Origin: Molossus alvarezi
Lineage: Eukaryota; Chordata; Mammalia; Chiroptera; Molossidae
NCBI GenBank assembly: GCA_037176705.1
Contig: CM073891.1
Location: 96,903,827 to 96,967,826 of the forward strand
DNA: 64,000 nt
Direction of reading: 5' to 3'
The stretch's first letter is position 1; each line of letters starts with the position of its first letter. The notes beneath the pieces were generated by a model. It saw only the letters and a program-made list of their open reading frames with translations, made no database searches and had not been told where the DNA came from. A program made the position numbers and the translations under genes. Positions 33,011 through 45,601 of this stretch are shown in pieces.

Positions 33011-34158
33011 CGGTTCTGTGACAGTGCTCAGGAGGGCATGTGGGAGACCAGAACAACAGAAATCTACCCCTTTATCACACTGGTCGGCTCAACTTTTTTT
33101 TTTTGTTTCTTTCCCTGCTGTCTAGTGTATCAGAATATAGGTATCCCCCGAACTGATAAATAAATGTTAACCTGTGATTGTTAAACTAGTAAAATCTACA
33201 CACAATAGAGGTGATTAAATGTCTGTGAATATCATCCTCCGAAACAGGATGTAGCAGTGCCTGGAAATTTAATCAAGGCATGTCGGAATGTGGAGGAAAG
33301 CTGTAACCAAATCAATGGCCTTAACAGCTGAAGAAAGAATATGTGAGCAGAAGGGGGGGGGGGGTCTGCAGGGAGTGCTGAAAAGTGGAGCCAAGGAACA
33401 AACATTTGTCATTATGTCTCCAGCCCTGTCAAGGGAAAGAGTTGTTTTTTGACCATTGACACAAATATGCAGTCCACCCTATATCCCTATGGATGCCACA
33501 GAGCTCATCCAATTCCCTCCCTTTGTTCTGATTTCATGCTCACAAACAACCTCTTGATTATAATTTGGCTTTCCATGTAGATTTTCCAGCAGGAGAGAAT
33601 GCGCTGACCAGTCAACATGAACATCTGGTCCATTTGGCAAGGGGTGTCCTCTTTGTATATGAATGCATTTGTGTTCTGGTTTATACATCAGTCAGTTCAT
33701 GCACCCCAGGGGCTGCCGAGGTGCTCGGTCTCCCAGCTCTCACTGAGCCTGCCCAAGGTTCTGCTCCTCTTTGTTTGCACCCTCCCTCCGCATGGGCTGA
33801 GGACACCGTGCCATGAGTCAGCCAGAGCTCCTCCAGGTTTGAGCCCATCATGCCTTGGACTTACGTCTTCCTTGTAGAGGAACAGGGCTTTGGACCCACA
33901 GCTGGTGCAGTTGTGCGGGTCGTTCCCCAGGGCTTACCTTCCTTTTCAGAAATCTGGCCTCTGCTGTTGATACAGTGCTCGTCCTCGCATACCACGATTC
34001 CTTGCCGATGTGTTTATTTACCTTAGTAATCAGGTCCAAAGGATTAGGAACAGTGCTTTCAGAGGCTGGAGTTGAGATGAGTCTGGCAAGGGCTTGGGTT
34101 CAATTAGAACAGAAGGAGAAGGAGACCAGCCCCTACCTGGTTGAGTTAATCTTGTTGA
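33011..34158. other. No gene recognised
   Basis: Unique-looking sequence with a G-run at 33352-33364. ORFs at 33565-33877 (+) lack any known motif and overlap each other. No repeat assigned. Confidence 0.45.
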
Positions 34159-34167
34159 AATGGTTGC

Positions 34168-34405
34168 TTATGGTTTGGCTCAGTGGTTGGAGCGTTGGCC
34201 CTCAAACTGAAGAGTCATGGGTTCAATTCCAATCAAGGTCATGTACTTTGGTTGCAGTTTAGTCCTGGCCCTAGTCGGGGTCGTGTGGGAGGCAACCAAT
34301 TGATATGTCTCTCTCACATCAATGTTTCTCTATCTCTCTCCCTTGAACTTTGTTTGAAGATGAATGGAAAAATATCCTCAGGTGAGGATTTAAAAAAAAA
34401 AAAGA
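34168..34405 (+). mobile_element. VES SINE, 5'-truncated
   Basis: Starts at TGGTTTGGCTCAGTGGTTG, lacks the head GCCCTGGCC, ends GAGGATT plus A-run, and is flanked by GGTTGCTTA / GTTTGCTTA. Confidence 0.92.
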
Positions 34406-34615
34406 AAGTTTGCTTAGACAATATCTGTAGGCCCTAAGGCCTCAACTCATGATTTTGGTAGTCCTATAAGTGTTCTGTGGGGTGCTTTGTCTTAATGAGC
34501 TATTTTGAGTTCTAGGAAAGTTAGGGACTAAGTTAAGGGAATGGATCAGTGCTGGGCTGGAGAAAAGCCCAGATTTTTCAGGCTAAAAGGAAGATCCATA
34601 GAAAATAGAGGGAAG

Positions 34616-34866
34616 GCCCTGGCCAGTTTGGCTCAGCGGTTAGAGCGTCTGCCCACGGACCAGTGAGTCCTGGGTTCAATTCTGGCGAAGGGCACGTACC
34701 TCAGTTTCGGTTTGGTCCCCGGCCCTGGTCGGGTCGTGCAGGAGGCAACCAGTCTATGTGTCTCTCTCACATGGATGTTTCTCTCTCTCTCTCTCTCCCT
34801 TTCTCTCCCTCCCACTCTATCTGAAGATAAATGGAAAAATACCCTTGGGTGAGGATTAAAAAAAAG
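34616..34866 (+). mobile_element. VES SINE
   Basis: Full-length VES from GCCCTGGCCAGTTTGGCTC to GTGAGGATTAAAAAAAA with a 20-base CT repeat. Confidence 0.94.
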
Positions 34867-35200
34867 TTGTTTGGTGAATGGTTGTTGGGGAGCTGATACC
34901 TGCATAGTGCCTAGGCAACATGTCACAGCGAGCTTCCCAGTGGCGAGGTACAAACCCTGCGGGGGCCAGGCTGATATGTCTCATATCTTGGGATCAATCT
35001 TAGTGTTACTAAGAGTTAACCAGATATTATGTCCTCTGATGTGACCCAATATAGTGTATACAGTATAGCCTACGATATGCTCTAGCCAAATATATTTAAC
35101 TGGAATATATAGTTTAGATATAACTTTTATTTTATAGGAAAAAGAGGAGGTGGGGGAAGCCACCAAACCAATTCAGAGGATAGCATATTCTGCAGGGCAA
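34867..35200. other. No gene recognised
   Basis: Short unique-looking stretch between a VES and an L1 3' end. Nothing identified. Confidence 0.45.
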
Positions 35201-35492
35201 GCCAGTTTTATGGAAAAGGGAAAAACAAAATAAAACAAAAACAGGCTCATAGAACAGAGACTGAAGAGATGGTTGCCAGAGAGGAGGGAGAAGGGGGGAG
35301 GGGTGAAAAGGTGAAGGGAAATACAGTAAATAATATTATAGAGATAAGTTTGCACAGTGATAGAGGATTACTAGAATTAGTGGAGTGATCACATTGTAAG
35401 GTATAAAAATGTCGAATCACTATATTGTACACCTGAAATTAATATAACTCATATAAGATTATATATCAACTATACTTAAGTTAAAAAAGACA
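35200..35492 (+). mobile_element. L1 3' UTR end, sense
   Basis: GGTTGCCAGAGAGGAGGGAG, then AGTGATAGAGGATTACTAGA and CACTATATTGTACACCTGAA followed by TTAAAAAA. A sister copy of the same terminal block is at 35940-36085. Confidence 0.82.
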
Positions 35493-35499
35493 CTTAAGA

Positions 35500-35752
35500 C
35501 CCTGGCCAGTTTGGCTCAGTGGTAGAGCGTGGGTTCGCAGACTGAAGGGTATCCGGTTCAATTCCTAGTCAAGGGCACATACCTGGGCTGCAGAGTCAAT
35601 CCCCCGCCTGGTTTGGGTTGTGTGGGAGGCAACCAGTCAATGTGTCTCTCTCTTTCTCTCTCTCCCTTCCTTCCACTCTCTCTAAAAATCAATGGAAAAA
35701 GATCCTTGTGTGAGGATTAACAAAAAATTTAATTTAATTTAAAAAAAGAGAG
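35500..35752 (+). mobile_element. VES SINE, first of two at one site
   Basis: Plus-oriented VES from CCCTGGCCAGTTTGGCTCAG to GTGAGGATTAAC with an AATTT-rich tail and GA run. Duplication GACACTTAAGA (35490-35499) is matched by GAGACTTAAA (35757-35765). Confidence 0.92.
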
Positions 35753-35764
35753 AGAGAGACTTAA

Positions 35765-35926
35765 ACCCTGGCTGGGTAGCTCAGTTGGTTAGAGCATGGT
35801 CCTTATACACCAAGGTTGCGAGTTTGATCCCCTATCAGGGCACATACAAGAATCAACCAATGAATACATAAATAAGTGGAACAACAAATCTCTCTCTCTA
35901 AAGTCAATCAATAAATAAAAATTTAA
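35765..35926 (+). mobile_element. VES-related SINE of the GGGTAGCTCAGTTGG subtype
   Basis: The short tRNA-like SINE has head CCCTGGCTGGGTAGCTCAG, then TTTGATCCCCTATCAGGGCA, AAGAATCAACCAATGAATAC and an AATAAATAAAAA tail. It ends at GAGACTTAAGG, a third copy of the same target sequence. Confidence 0.9.
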
Positions 35927-35939
35927 AAAAGAGACTTAA

Positions 35940-36085
35940 GGTGCATTCAAACAAAATGTATACTAGATTTATTATGGTGATCAAACCTTAAGGAATGTAA
36001 ATGTCAAATCACTATGTTGTACATCTGAAACTAATATATTATTGTATTTCAGCTACACTTTAATTTTTTTAAAAAAGAAAGAAAA
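35940..36085 (+). mobile_element. L1 3' UTR end, sense
   Basis: Terminal L1 block AAATCACTATGTTGTACATC with CTGAAACTAATATATTATTG and poly-A-rich end, parallel to 35400-35490. Confidence 0.75.
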
Positions 36086-37371
36086 AAACAAACAAGAAAA
36101 ACCACAACAACAGAAAACAAGATGTAATGTATGATCCCAGATTGGACACTGATTTGAGCAAAATAACTGTAAAGAACATTTTTTTAATCAAATGGAGAAA
36201 TTTGAATATGGATTGAGTATTAGATGAAATGAAACTTATAGAAATGGCAAAGTGTCTGAAAAGAAGGTTTCAAAAAGTGCATTTAGTAATAGGTCATTCT
36301 GGTTAAAACATTACATATTATGTATAAACATAGAAAGATCCAAAAAGGCATTGATGTGAATATTATCAGTAATGTATCTCTTTTTTGAGATATAATTCAC
36401 ATACCATAAAATTAATCATTTTAGAGAGTAATATTTAGAGGATTTTAGTTCAGTTACAAGGTTGTGTCATTATCATCACTATACAGTTCTAAAACATTTT
36501 CATCACCCCAAAAAGAAGCCCCATATCTGTTAGTAGTCACTCCCAAAGCCCCCTTTCCCCACCCCTGGTAAACAATAATCTATTTTCTCTCTTTATGAAT
36601 TTGCCTATTATGAATATTGCATATACATGGACTCATACCGTACATGGACTTTTGTGTCTGGCTTCATTCACTTAGCATAATGTTTTCAAAGTTCATCCAT
36701 GTTGTGGCCTGCATCAGTACTTCACCGTTTTTTATGGCTGAACAGTATTCCATTGCATGGGTAAACCACCTTTTGTTTATCTGTTCATCAGTTGATAAAT
36801 ACTTGGGTTGTTTTAACCTTTTAGCTGTTATGAATAATGCACCTATGAACATTGGTGTACAAGTTTTTGTGTGAGAACATGTTTTCAATGCTTTTTGTAT
36901 ATATAACTAGGAGTAGAATTGTTGGCCATATGGTAACTTTATGTTAACTTTTTGAGGAACTGACGAACTGTTTTGCAAAGGGGCTGTACCATTTCACATT
37001 ACCACCAGCAACGTAGAAAGGTTCTAATCCCTCCACATCCTTGCCAATGCTAGTTACTGTGCACGTTTTTGTTAGAGCTGTCCTACTGTGTGTGAGTTGG
37101 AATCTCATTGTGGTTTTGGTTTTCATTTCCCTGATAGCAAATGATGTTGAGCCTCTTTTCATGTGCTTATTGGTCATTTGTAAATCTCTATAGGAATGTC
37201 TATTCAAGCCCCTTGCCAATTCAGAAACTAAGTTACTTGTGTTTTTATTGCTGAGCTGCAGGAGTTATTTTATATATTCTGGATACTAGACCTTTGTCAT
37301 ACATGTGATTTGCAACTATTTACTCCCATTCTGTGGGTTATTCTTTTACCTTCTTAAAAAAGTGTGCTTTG

Positions 37372-37628
37372 GCCCTGGCTGGTTTGGCTCAGCGGTTAGA
37401 GCGTTGGCCTGCGGTCCAGAGAGACCTGGGTTCAGTTCCTGCTAAGGGCACGTTCTTCGGTTACAGTTTGTCCCCAGCTCCGATGGGAATCGTGTGGGTG
37501 GCAACTAGTCGATGTGTCTCTCCCACATCAACGTTTCTCTCTTTCTCTCTCTTCCCCCCTCTCTCCCTCCTGCTCTATCTGAAGATAAATGGGGGGAAAA
37601 AGTGTCCTTGGGTGAGGATAAAAAAAAA
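37372..37628 (+). mobile_element. VES SINE, left arm of inverted pair
   Basis: Full-length VES inside the L1, flanked by AAAAAAGTGTGCTTTG (37356-37371 and about 37623-37638). Ends CCTTGGGTGAGGATAAAAA. Confidence 0.94.
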
Positions 37629-37652
37629 GTGTGCTTTGAAGCACAAAAGTTT

Positions 37653-37904
37653 ATGTTTTTTTAAATCCTCACTTGAGGACATTTTTCCATTTATCGCAGA
37701 TAGAGTGGGAGGGAGGACGAGAGAGAGAGAGGAAAAGAGAAACATCAATGTGAGAGAGACACATCGACTGGTTGCCTCCTGCAGGACTCTGGCCAGGGCC
37801 AAGGACTAAACTGCAACCAAGATACATGCCCTTGACTGGAATTGAACCTGCGACTCTTCGGTCTGCGGGCCAACACTCTACTGCTGAGCCAAACGGGCCA
37901 GGGT
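37653..37904 (-). mobile_element. VES SINE, right arm of inverted pair
   Basis: Minus-oriented full-length VES flanked by AAGCACAAAAGTTT (37639-37652 and 37906-37919). Only about 25 bases separate its tail from the tail of the preceding copy. Confidence 0.94.
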
Positions 37905-39490
37905 GAAGCACAAAAGTTTTTAATTTTAATAAAGTTCAACTTATCTATTTTTCTTCTTGTTGCTTGTGTCTTTAGTGTCATACCTAAGAAATCGTGCCTA
38001 ATCTAAATTCATAAAAATGTATCCCTATATTTTCTTCTAAGCATTTTATAGTTTTACTTTATACAGTTAGGCCTTTGATCAAGTTTGTATATAGTATTCG
38101 ATGTGTATGTGAGTAGGTATTATGTATATAGTATGAGGTAAGGGTCCAGCTTCATTCTTTTTCAGGTGTGTACCCAGTAGCCCAGAAACACTTGTTGAAA
38201 GGATCATTTTTTCTCTACTGAATTGTAATCAATTGATTACAAGTGGCTTTTCTGCACTCCCAATTCTATTCTATTCATCTATATGTCTATTTTTTTGGCA
38301 GAACCACACAATCTTGAATATTGTAGCTTTGCAGTAAGTTTTGAAATGAGGAAGTGTGAGTTCTCCAACTTTGTTATTCTTTTTCAAGGTTATTTGGGTC
38401 TTCTGGGTTTCTTGCATTTCCATTTGAATTTTAGGATCACCTTGTCAATTTGTGCAAAAAATGGTATTTGGGGATTTTGATAGGGCTTGCACTGAATCTG
38501 TAGATCAATTTGGGGAGTGTTGCCATCTTAACAATAAGAAATCTCCCAAGCCATTAACACAGGACGTCTCTCTATTTACTTAGGTCTTCTCTCATTTGTT
38601 TCAACAATGTTTTCGTAGTTTTCACTGTATAGGTCTTGCACTTCTTTTGTTAAATTCATCCTTAAGTATTTTTTAGATGCTATTATAAATAAAATTGTTT
38701 CCCTAATTTTATTTTTGAATTGTTCATCACTAGTATATTTTTTCTATTTTCTATTTCATTTCTTTCAGCTCTAATCTTTACTATTTCTATCTTTCTGTTT
38801 GCTTTGGGTTCAGCTTGTTCCTCCTTACTAGTTTCTTAACGTGGAAGGTTATATTCATGACGTGAAAATGTTTTTCTTTTTAAATATAGCTGTTTAGAGC
38901 TGCACCTTTCCACAGGAGCACTGCTTTTGCGGCCTCTCGTAAGGTTCGGTATGTTGTGCTTTCATTTTCATTCATCTCAAAGGATTTTCGAATTCCCCTT
39001 GTGACAGTTTTTTTGACCCAGTGGATATTTAGGAGTATGTTGTTTAATTTCCATATATTTGTGAATTGCCCAAATTTCCTTCTATTAATGATTTATAATT
39101 TCAGGACATTTTGGTCAGGGAGCATATGATTTCAATCTTTATAAATGTATGGACTTATTTTATGGCCTAACGGATGTCTGTTCTGGAGGATACTCCATGT
39201 GCATTTGTGAAGGATGTATATTATGACGTTGGGTGGAGTGTTCTATACATGTCTGTTAGATCTAGTTGGTTAATAGTGTTAAGTCTCCTATTTCCTTGTT
39301 AATCTGTATAGTTGCGTTACCCAATATTGAAAGTGGGTTATTGAAGTTTCCAGCTATTGTCCAGTTGTTGATGGTGTCCCACAGGTCTCTGAGATTTGTT
39401 TCATTTTTCTTTATTATTATTATTTTTTCTTTCTATTTCTGAGACTGGATAAGCTCAACTAAATGATTTTCAAGTTCGAACATTCTTTCT

Positions 39491-39658
39491 GCCCTGGCTG
39501 GGTAGTTCAGTTAGAGCATTGTCTTCATACACCATGGTTGTGGGTTCGATCCCCAGTCAGGGCACATACACGAAGCAACCAATGAATGCATAAACTAGTG
39601 GAACAACAAATCAATGTTTCTCTCTCCTCTCTCTCAAAATAAATAAATAAAACTTAAA
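39491..39658 (+). mobile_element. VES-related SINE (GGGTAGTTCAG subtype), left part of a composite
   Basis: Starts GCCCTGGCTGGGTAGTTCAG, has GATCCCCAGTCAGGGCACAT and AACCAATGAATGCATAAACT, and a short A-rich linker runs into the next SINE. The left duplication AACATTCTTTCT ends at 39490. Confidence 0.9.
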
Positions 39659-39663
39659 AAAGA

Positions 39664-39856
39664 GCCCAGCTGGTGTGGCTCAGTGGTTGAGCGTCGACCC
39701 ATGCATCAGGTTTGATTCCAGGTCAGGGCACATGCCCAGGTTGTGGGCCCAATTCCCAGTGGGGGGCATGCAGGAGGCAGCCGATCGATGTTCTGTCTCA
39801 TCAATGTTTCTATCTCTCTCCAAAAATCAATAAAGAAAAAAAAATTTTAAAAAAAA
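39664..39856 (+). mobile_element. VES SINE (CCAGCTGGTGTGG subtype), right part of a composite
   Basis: Same orientation and directly after the previous SINE. Right duplication AAAATTCTTTCT follows it at about 39857-39868, so the outer duplication encloses both units. Confidence 0.9.
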
Positions 39857-40244
39857 GAAAATTCTTTCTTTTGCCTGCTCAAATCTGTTTTAGAGCCCCT
39901 CCCACGAATTTTAAATTTCCACCGTAGTACTTTTCAACTTCAGAATTTTTGTTTAGTTCTTTTAAAAATATAATGTCTACTTCTTTATGAATATTTTCTG
40001 TTTGATGAGACATTGTTCTCATACTTTCCTTTAGTTGTTTTTTTTTTTAGACATGGTTTTCTTTACATCTTTGAATATATTTATAACAGGGAATTTACAT
40101 CTTTGTCCTTTTAGTCCAACATCTGGGCTTTCTCAGAGAGTTTCAGTTGATTGCTCCTCCCAATACCCCCCCACACACACACATGTATTGACTATATTTC
40201 TTATTTCTTTTCATGTGTCATGGTTTTTTGCTGAAAACTGAACT

Positions 40245-40449
40245 TTTTTTTTATCCTCACCCGAGGACATTTATCTTCAGATACAGCGGGAGGAAGAGAG
40301 GGAGGAATAAAGAGAGAGAAACATCGATTTGAGAGAGACACATCGAGTGGTTGCCACCCACACGACCCCAACCGGGGCCGGGGACAAACTGCAACTGAGG
40401 TACGTCCCCTTAGCGGGATGTTGTAACCGCTGAGCCAAACCGGCCAGGG
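40245..40449 (-). mobile_element. VES SINE with head deletion
   Basis: Minus-oriented VES with T-run and ATCCTCACCCGAGGACA start, ending CCAGGGC. GAAAACTGAAC flanks both sides. About 30 bases of the anticodon-arm region are missing. Confidence 0.93.
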
Positions 40450-41056
40450 CGTGAAAACTGAACATGTTTAATATGACATGGTAATCTAGAATTCAGATTG
40501 GTAATCTGGAATATAGTCTATAAACCAGATTCTCTCTCCTCCCCAGGGTTTGTCACTGCTGTTTGTTGTTTATTTCATGACTTTTCTGAACAGGAGCTGT
40601 AAGTCTGTACTCCCTGCTGTATGTAGCCATTGAAGTCTCTGCTCTGTTAGCTCAGTGATCAGCAAATGATAGGACAGAGATTTCCTTACATGCTTGGAAC
40701 CAATAGGTCTCCCAGTGTTGTAGAGGAGTTCAGAGTGTATGTTGGGGCACATCTTCTACACTGGGCCCTGTGGTTGAAAATTCTTCCTTAGCCTTCACTT
40801 CCTGCTCGTGCAGAGGCTCAAGGTTGGTAAAGTGAGCTCTTGAGGTCTTTGCCGATTACATACACAGCCCTGGATGGGAGCACAGCCTCACATAGTCAGT
40901 GGCCTTCCCGAGTCCCAGGAATATGAAGTTCTTCTTACAGCCCTTACGGATGTTTCATTCCCCAATTTTTCTTTAAAATTTTTTTTATAAGTTTCTTATT
41001 TGCCCCAACTATTATCCAATATCTCAGCTGCGAAGTTAAGCAATCGCCTCTAATGG

Positions 41057-41058
41057 TT

Positions 41059-41097
<39 letters not shown>

Positions 41098-41099
41098 TA
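41057..41099. repeat. (TTTA)n microsatellite grown from a SINE tail
   Basis: About ten TTTA units sit exactly between the left target duplication and the body of a minus-oriented VES, the position of the A-tail. Confidence 0.95.
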
Positions 41100-41303
41100 T
41101 TATTTTCATCCTCACCTGAGAACATGCCCCTTCTATTGATTCTAGAGACAGGGGAAGGGAGAGAAAGAAAAACAGCAGTAGGCTGTGTCCCACAAACGCT
41201 CCACCAGGGATCGAACCTGCAGGTATAAGCCCTGACTGGGAACTGATCCCGAAACTCTTTGGTACACAGGATGCTCCAACCAACTGAGCCACGCCAGCCA
41301 GAG
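41100..41303 (-). mobile_element. VES-family SINE, diverged
   Basis: Minus-oriented VES-like copy ending CCAGCCAGAGC. Duplication CCTCTAATGGTTTTA / CCTCTGATTGTTTTA (about 41046-41060 and 41305-41319) encloses the copy and its (TTTA)n tail. Confidence 0.88.
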
Positions 41304-43370
41304 CACCTCTGATTGTTTTAGAAAAATGTTCTGAGGAAAAGGTTTTTGCACTGGAAGAATCCTGAGTTAGTCAAATAAAGCGAGCCTTGCGAATGGGGTC
41401 TAGCAGGGAGCCACCAGATCGGTCAAATCATGACAATTCTTTATGAATACAGCTTTGAAGGCGCTCCAATTCCATTCTGTCCTCCCAGGCTGCTGGTTCT
41501 CACTGTAATTGTGGGCTGTTGGTTTTCAAGGCTACCATGGAGCTAGAAGTAGGTACTTGGGAATAGGACAAATTAAATTTTCACAAAACACATAGTTCTT
41601 ACTGAGATTCAGATTTAAAAAATAAAAAAATAAATAAATAAATAATCTTTGGATTGCTGTAAGCCATTGTTTAATCTCCAGAGTTCTGGTAAAGTTGATT
41701 CTGATGATATTTGCTATTTTTTTCATTGCTTTATGGGAAAGAGTATTTGAAGGTTCTTAGTCCACTGGTTTTGCTAACATCACTCAGCTGTGATAATTTC
41801 TTGGCGATGAGTATGTAGTGTATTATTTTGTAGTTTTGGTTTGTCTACATTTCCTAAAATTTCACAATATGTGATGTGGCTGCAATAATAATTGTAAATT
41901 TACATAAAGAAAAAGAATAAAATCTAAAAATAAAGTCCATGAAATTTTAGTTTGCCATTTCAGTGAATTTGTTCAGGCCAGAGACCTTAAGTCAGAAACT
42001 TTATATTCTTTTAACTTTCCCTTGTTGGTTTTCTTCAGCTATCATTGTCAATTTATCTCTACTGACTAGAAATAAAGCCTTTCAGATGAAAAGTCTGTCT
42101 GTGTTTTTGTGGGTGGAGCAACGAGGATGGTGTGGTGACTGTGATTTTCCAGTTCGTTTTGAGAGAGAGAACTTGGAATAGAGGGGTCATTGTTAGAGCC
42201 ACCATAAGTCCTGACTTTCCTGGGACAACCCCAGTTTATACCTGTTGTCACCATGTAATAATGCATAGCACCCACTTTCCACTCTCAAGTGACCCAGTTT
42301 GGATGACAAATTATGGCCACTCTAATTACTGACAGCAGCAGGAGATGAGGAAGCCAGCCAGTGACTCTGGGACTGACTCTGGGGAGCCAGTCTGGTACCA
42401 AACATGGACCCAAGAATGAGCGGTTGAAGATCTTGAGCATGGCTCCCCAACAAAAGCATAGAGGTTTTCCACCATTGTTTCTCAGGCACTTCTTAAACCC
42501 CATCTTGGGTGAGTCCTTGGATCCAGCTGATTCCTCCTGAGCTGTTACAAGGCAATCACTAGATCCCTCTCCCACGTGCATTGGCTAGCAAGGGAATTCT
42601 GCCCACATCCAGGCTTTTGCAGACATTTCCCACGTATCAATGGTGAGAGCAGCCATGTGGTAGTCCCTCTCCGGGCTCCTTGAGCCAAGGCATGACTTGG
42701 GATTCGTGGTGTTAAAAAACCCTTTTTGGTGTCTGTGGCTTGGCTGAAGCTTCGTTGGAAGTACAGAGAACGAGACTCACTTTGGCTTCCAAGACCTAGG
42801 TAAGTGACTAGGTTTGGAAGCACAGGAGCTGATCCTGCTGCCTGGGGATTAGTGTCAGCAGGTTCTAGGATTCAGGGTGGCTGTTAAATGCAAAATTTGG
42901 CTGTGGTGAAGAGTTTCTTTTGGATGCCTCTTGGTTGAAGGTGGGCAGCACCTTTCACTATCTTAAGGTTTTGGAAGATAGGAGCACGAGACAGGAATTC
43001 TTGTCTGGAGCAGATATCTGCATATTGCTTACTGAGAAAATAAAATGCAACACATCCCAGAATCCAGTTTGATTGTCACAGTAATGTAAGTCCTTTCTAG
43101 AAAAGAAATCTTTCAACATAGAAGTCAGGAAGGGTAATGTCATTGTCTGAATGCCTGTTCTGAGATTTTCATGCAACCATGCAGGCATGGGCCTGGGGTG
43201 TTGATCATGCAACTGTTTTTTTCTAATAAGAGCTGGTGATTAGGTGTGGGACAAATTGGCAGGTGGGGGTCATTCCACTCACATAATATTACCCCATATT
43301 GGATAAGATTCAGCTGGAGGAAGATATTTTTGAAATATATTATTGTGGTACCTATAAAATTGTCTGCCTA
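41304..43370. other. No gene recognised
   Basis: Mostly unique-looking sequence with an (AAAT)n tract at 41616-41645. ORFs at 42285-42581 and 42545-42823 (-) have no known motif. 42180-42330 may be an old MER/LTR fragment but could not be assigned. Confidence 0.45.
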
Positions 43371-44622
43371 ATTTATATATTTGTTACTCAATTTTATTGA
43401 GTTATAATTTACATGCAATAAAATGTACCCATTTTAAGCATACAATTCAGTGAATTTTGACAATGTATATATTTATGTAACCACACTTGCAATCAATTCC
43501 ATTACCCTTGAAAGTTCCCCTATGCCTCGATCCAGGTAACACACCTTATCCTTGTCTTAGGCCACCACTGATGTAGTTTCGTTCACTATAGATTAGACTT
43601 GCATTTTGTAGAATTTCATTAAATGGAATCATATGACACAGTTCTTGTTGTCCATCATACTTTTTTTTTTGGAGATTTTTTCAAGTTCCTGTAGGTATCA
43701 ATACTTAGCTCCTTTTACTGCTGAGTGTGGATATGCCACAATTTGTGTATTTGTTCACCTGCTATTTGACATTTGAGTGTTTTCAGATTTTAGCTATTAT
43801 GAATAAAGCTGCTAAGAATATTCATGTAGAAGCCTTTGTGTAAATATATATTTTTCTTTTTCTTGGGTAAACAGGAGTAGGATTACTGGGTTGTATAGTA
43901 AGGATGTGTTTAACTTTATAAGGAACTGCCAAAGTTTTCTAAAGTAGTTGCATCAGTTTAAATTCCCACCCACAATATCTGAGTTCCAATTTCTTCACAT
44001 CTCCTCCAACACTTAGAATGATCACTTTTTAAAGTTATAATTAATCTAGTGGGTATGTAGTGGTAAATTATTGTAGTTTTAGTTTGCAATTTCCTGATGA
44101 CTAATTACATTGTATATTTTTATGTGCTTATTGGCTAATTATAAATCTTTTCTTGTGAAGATCTCCTTAGATCCTTTGCCCATTTTATATTGGGTAATTT
44201 GTTTTCTCATTAGTGAGTTGTAAGATTATATATATATATTCTGGATACAAGTCTTTTGTCTGATATATGTGTTGTGAATACTTGCTTTTTGGGAGTATCA
44301 GTTATTATTCATTATATTTTTCAAGAATTTTCTACATTTCATCTAGGTTGTCAAATTTATTGGCATAAAATTATTCAAAATATTATCTTATTGTTCTTTT
44401 CATGTCTATAGGATCTGTGGTGATGATGCCTGTCATTCCTGATATTAGTGATTTATATCCTTTATCCCTGGATCAGTCTAGCTAAGGGTCTGTCAGTTTT
44501 GTTAAAACTTTCAAGGAAGTTGTTTTGTTACTTTTTCTATCATCTATCTCTTTTGTTAATTTCTGCTCTTATGTTTATTATTTCTTTCCTTTTATGGATT
44601 ATGGATTTACTTTGCTCTTTTT

Positions 44623-44848
44623 TTTTTTTTTGCATTTATCCTCAGACAGAGCAGAAGGGAGAGAGGAAGGATGAGAGAGAGATAAACGTCGATGTGAGAG
44701 AGACACATGGACTGGTTGCCACCCACATGACCCCAACCGGGGCCGGGGACAAACTACAACCGAGGTATGTGTGCTTAGCGAGAACTGAACCTGGGCCTCT
44801 CTGATCCACGGGCTGACCCTCTAACTGCTGAGCCAAACCGGCCAGGGC
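44623..44848 (-). mobile_element. VES SINE
   Basis: Minus-oriented VES with T-run, TTATCCTCAGACAGAGCAG, and ending CCGGCCAGGGC. Confidence 0.93.
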
Positions 44849-45601
44849 TCTTATTCCAATTTTTAAGTTGGAAACTTAGGTCATTGATTTCAGATCTTTC
44901 TCTTTCTGGTAAGGTGAAAGTTTTTCTAGAAGCTCCGAGTTAGCTGCGTCCCAGAAATTTTAGTGTATTGTATTTTCATTGTCATTCAGCTCAAAATATC
45001 TACTCATATCTCTTGTGATCATCTTTGATCACAAATTATTTGTGTGTTGTTTAATTTCCTTTGATTTGGGGTCATGATAGCCATATAAAAAACTTATTTT
45101 CTAAAACTCCCACTGACATCCGATTTGGTGCTAGACAACTTTACGCCTTACTGTCTGCCTGTGTTTGTCGTCCCTGCAGGGTCTGGCCAAAGCTCACCCA
45201 CCCGTGGGCCCCACAAGCACATGTGCCCTCTTGCTGTCTCTTTGAGATTCCCCTCTTTCAAATCGTATACCGGCAGGGCTCTCCTTCTATCAAGTGTTGC
45301 ACACTCACCATTCACTCTCTTTCTGTTTTGGACGTTCTCCAGAGCAAGCGATCCTCCCCTCCACTTACCTTGGGACTTTCCCTTTTATGTGAGTAATTAA
45401 TACTTTTTTGATCATACCAAAGGATTACTGTCACGTCGACATTCAAACATGAAGTTGGAGTGTCTCCAGGTCATGGCGGAGCTGCTATAGGAGGGGTTCC
45501 ATTGAGTTGTAATGAAATGCCTTTGCGCTCAGAGAATACACTCTGCATGACTTCCATCCTTTTACATTTGTTGAAACTTGTTCTGTGGCCCAAATACAGT
45601 T

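Larger units (their letters stand above)
36380..40930 (-). mobile_element. L1 LINE, long antisense remnant
   Basis: Read on the minus strand this is an old L1 running from late ORF2 / 3' end at the left (TTTTTTGAGATATAATTCAC, then GCATAATGTTTTCAAAGTTC, ATTGCATGGGTAAACCACC) through the RT region (37910-39480). Further upstream parts extend to about 40930. Four SINE blocks interrupt it. All frames are broken. Confidence 0.87.
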
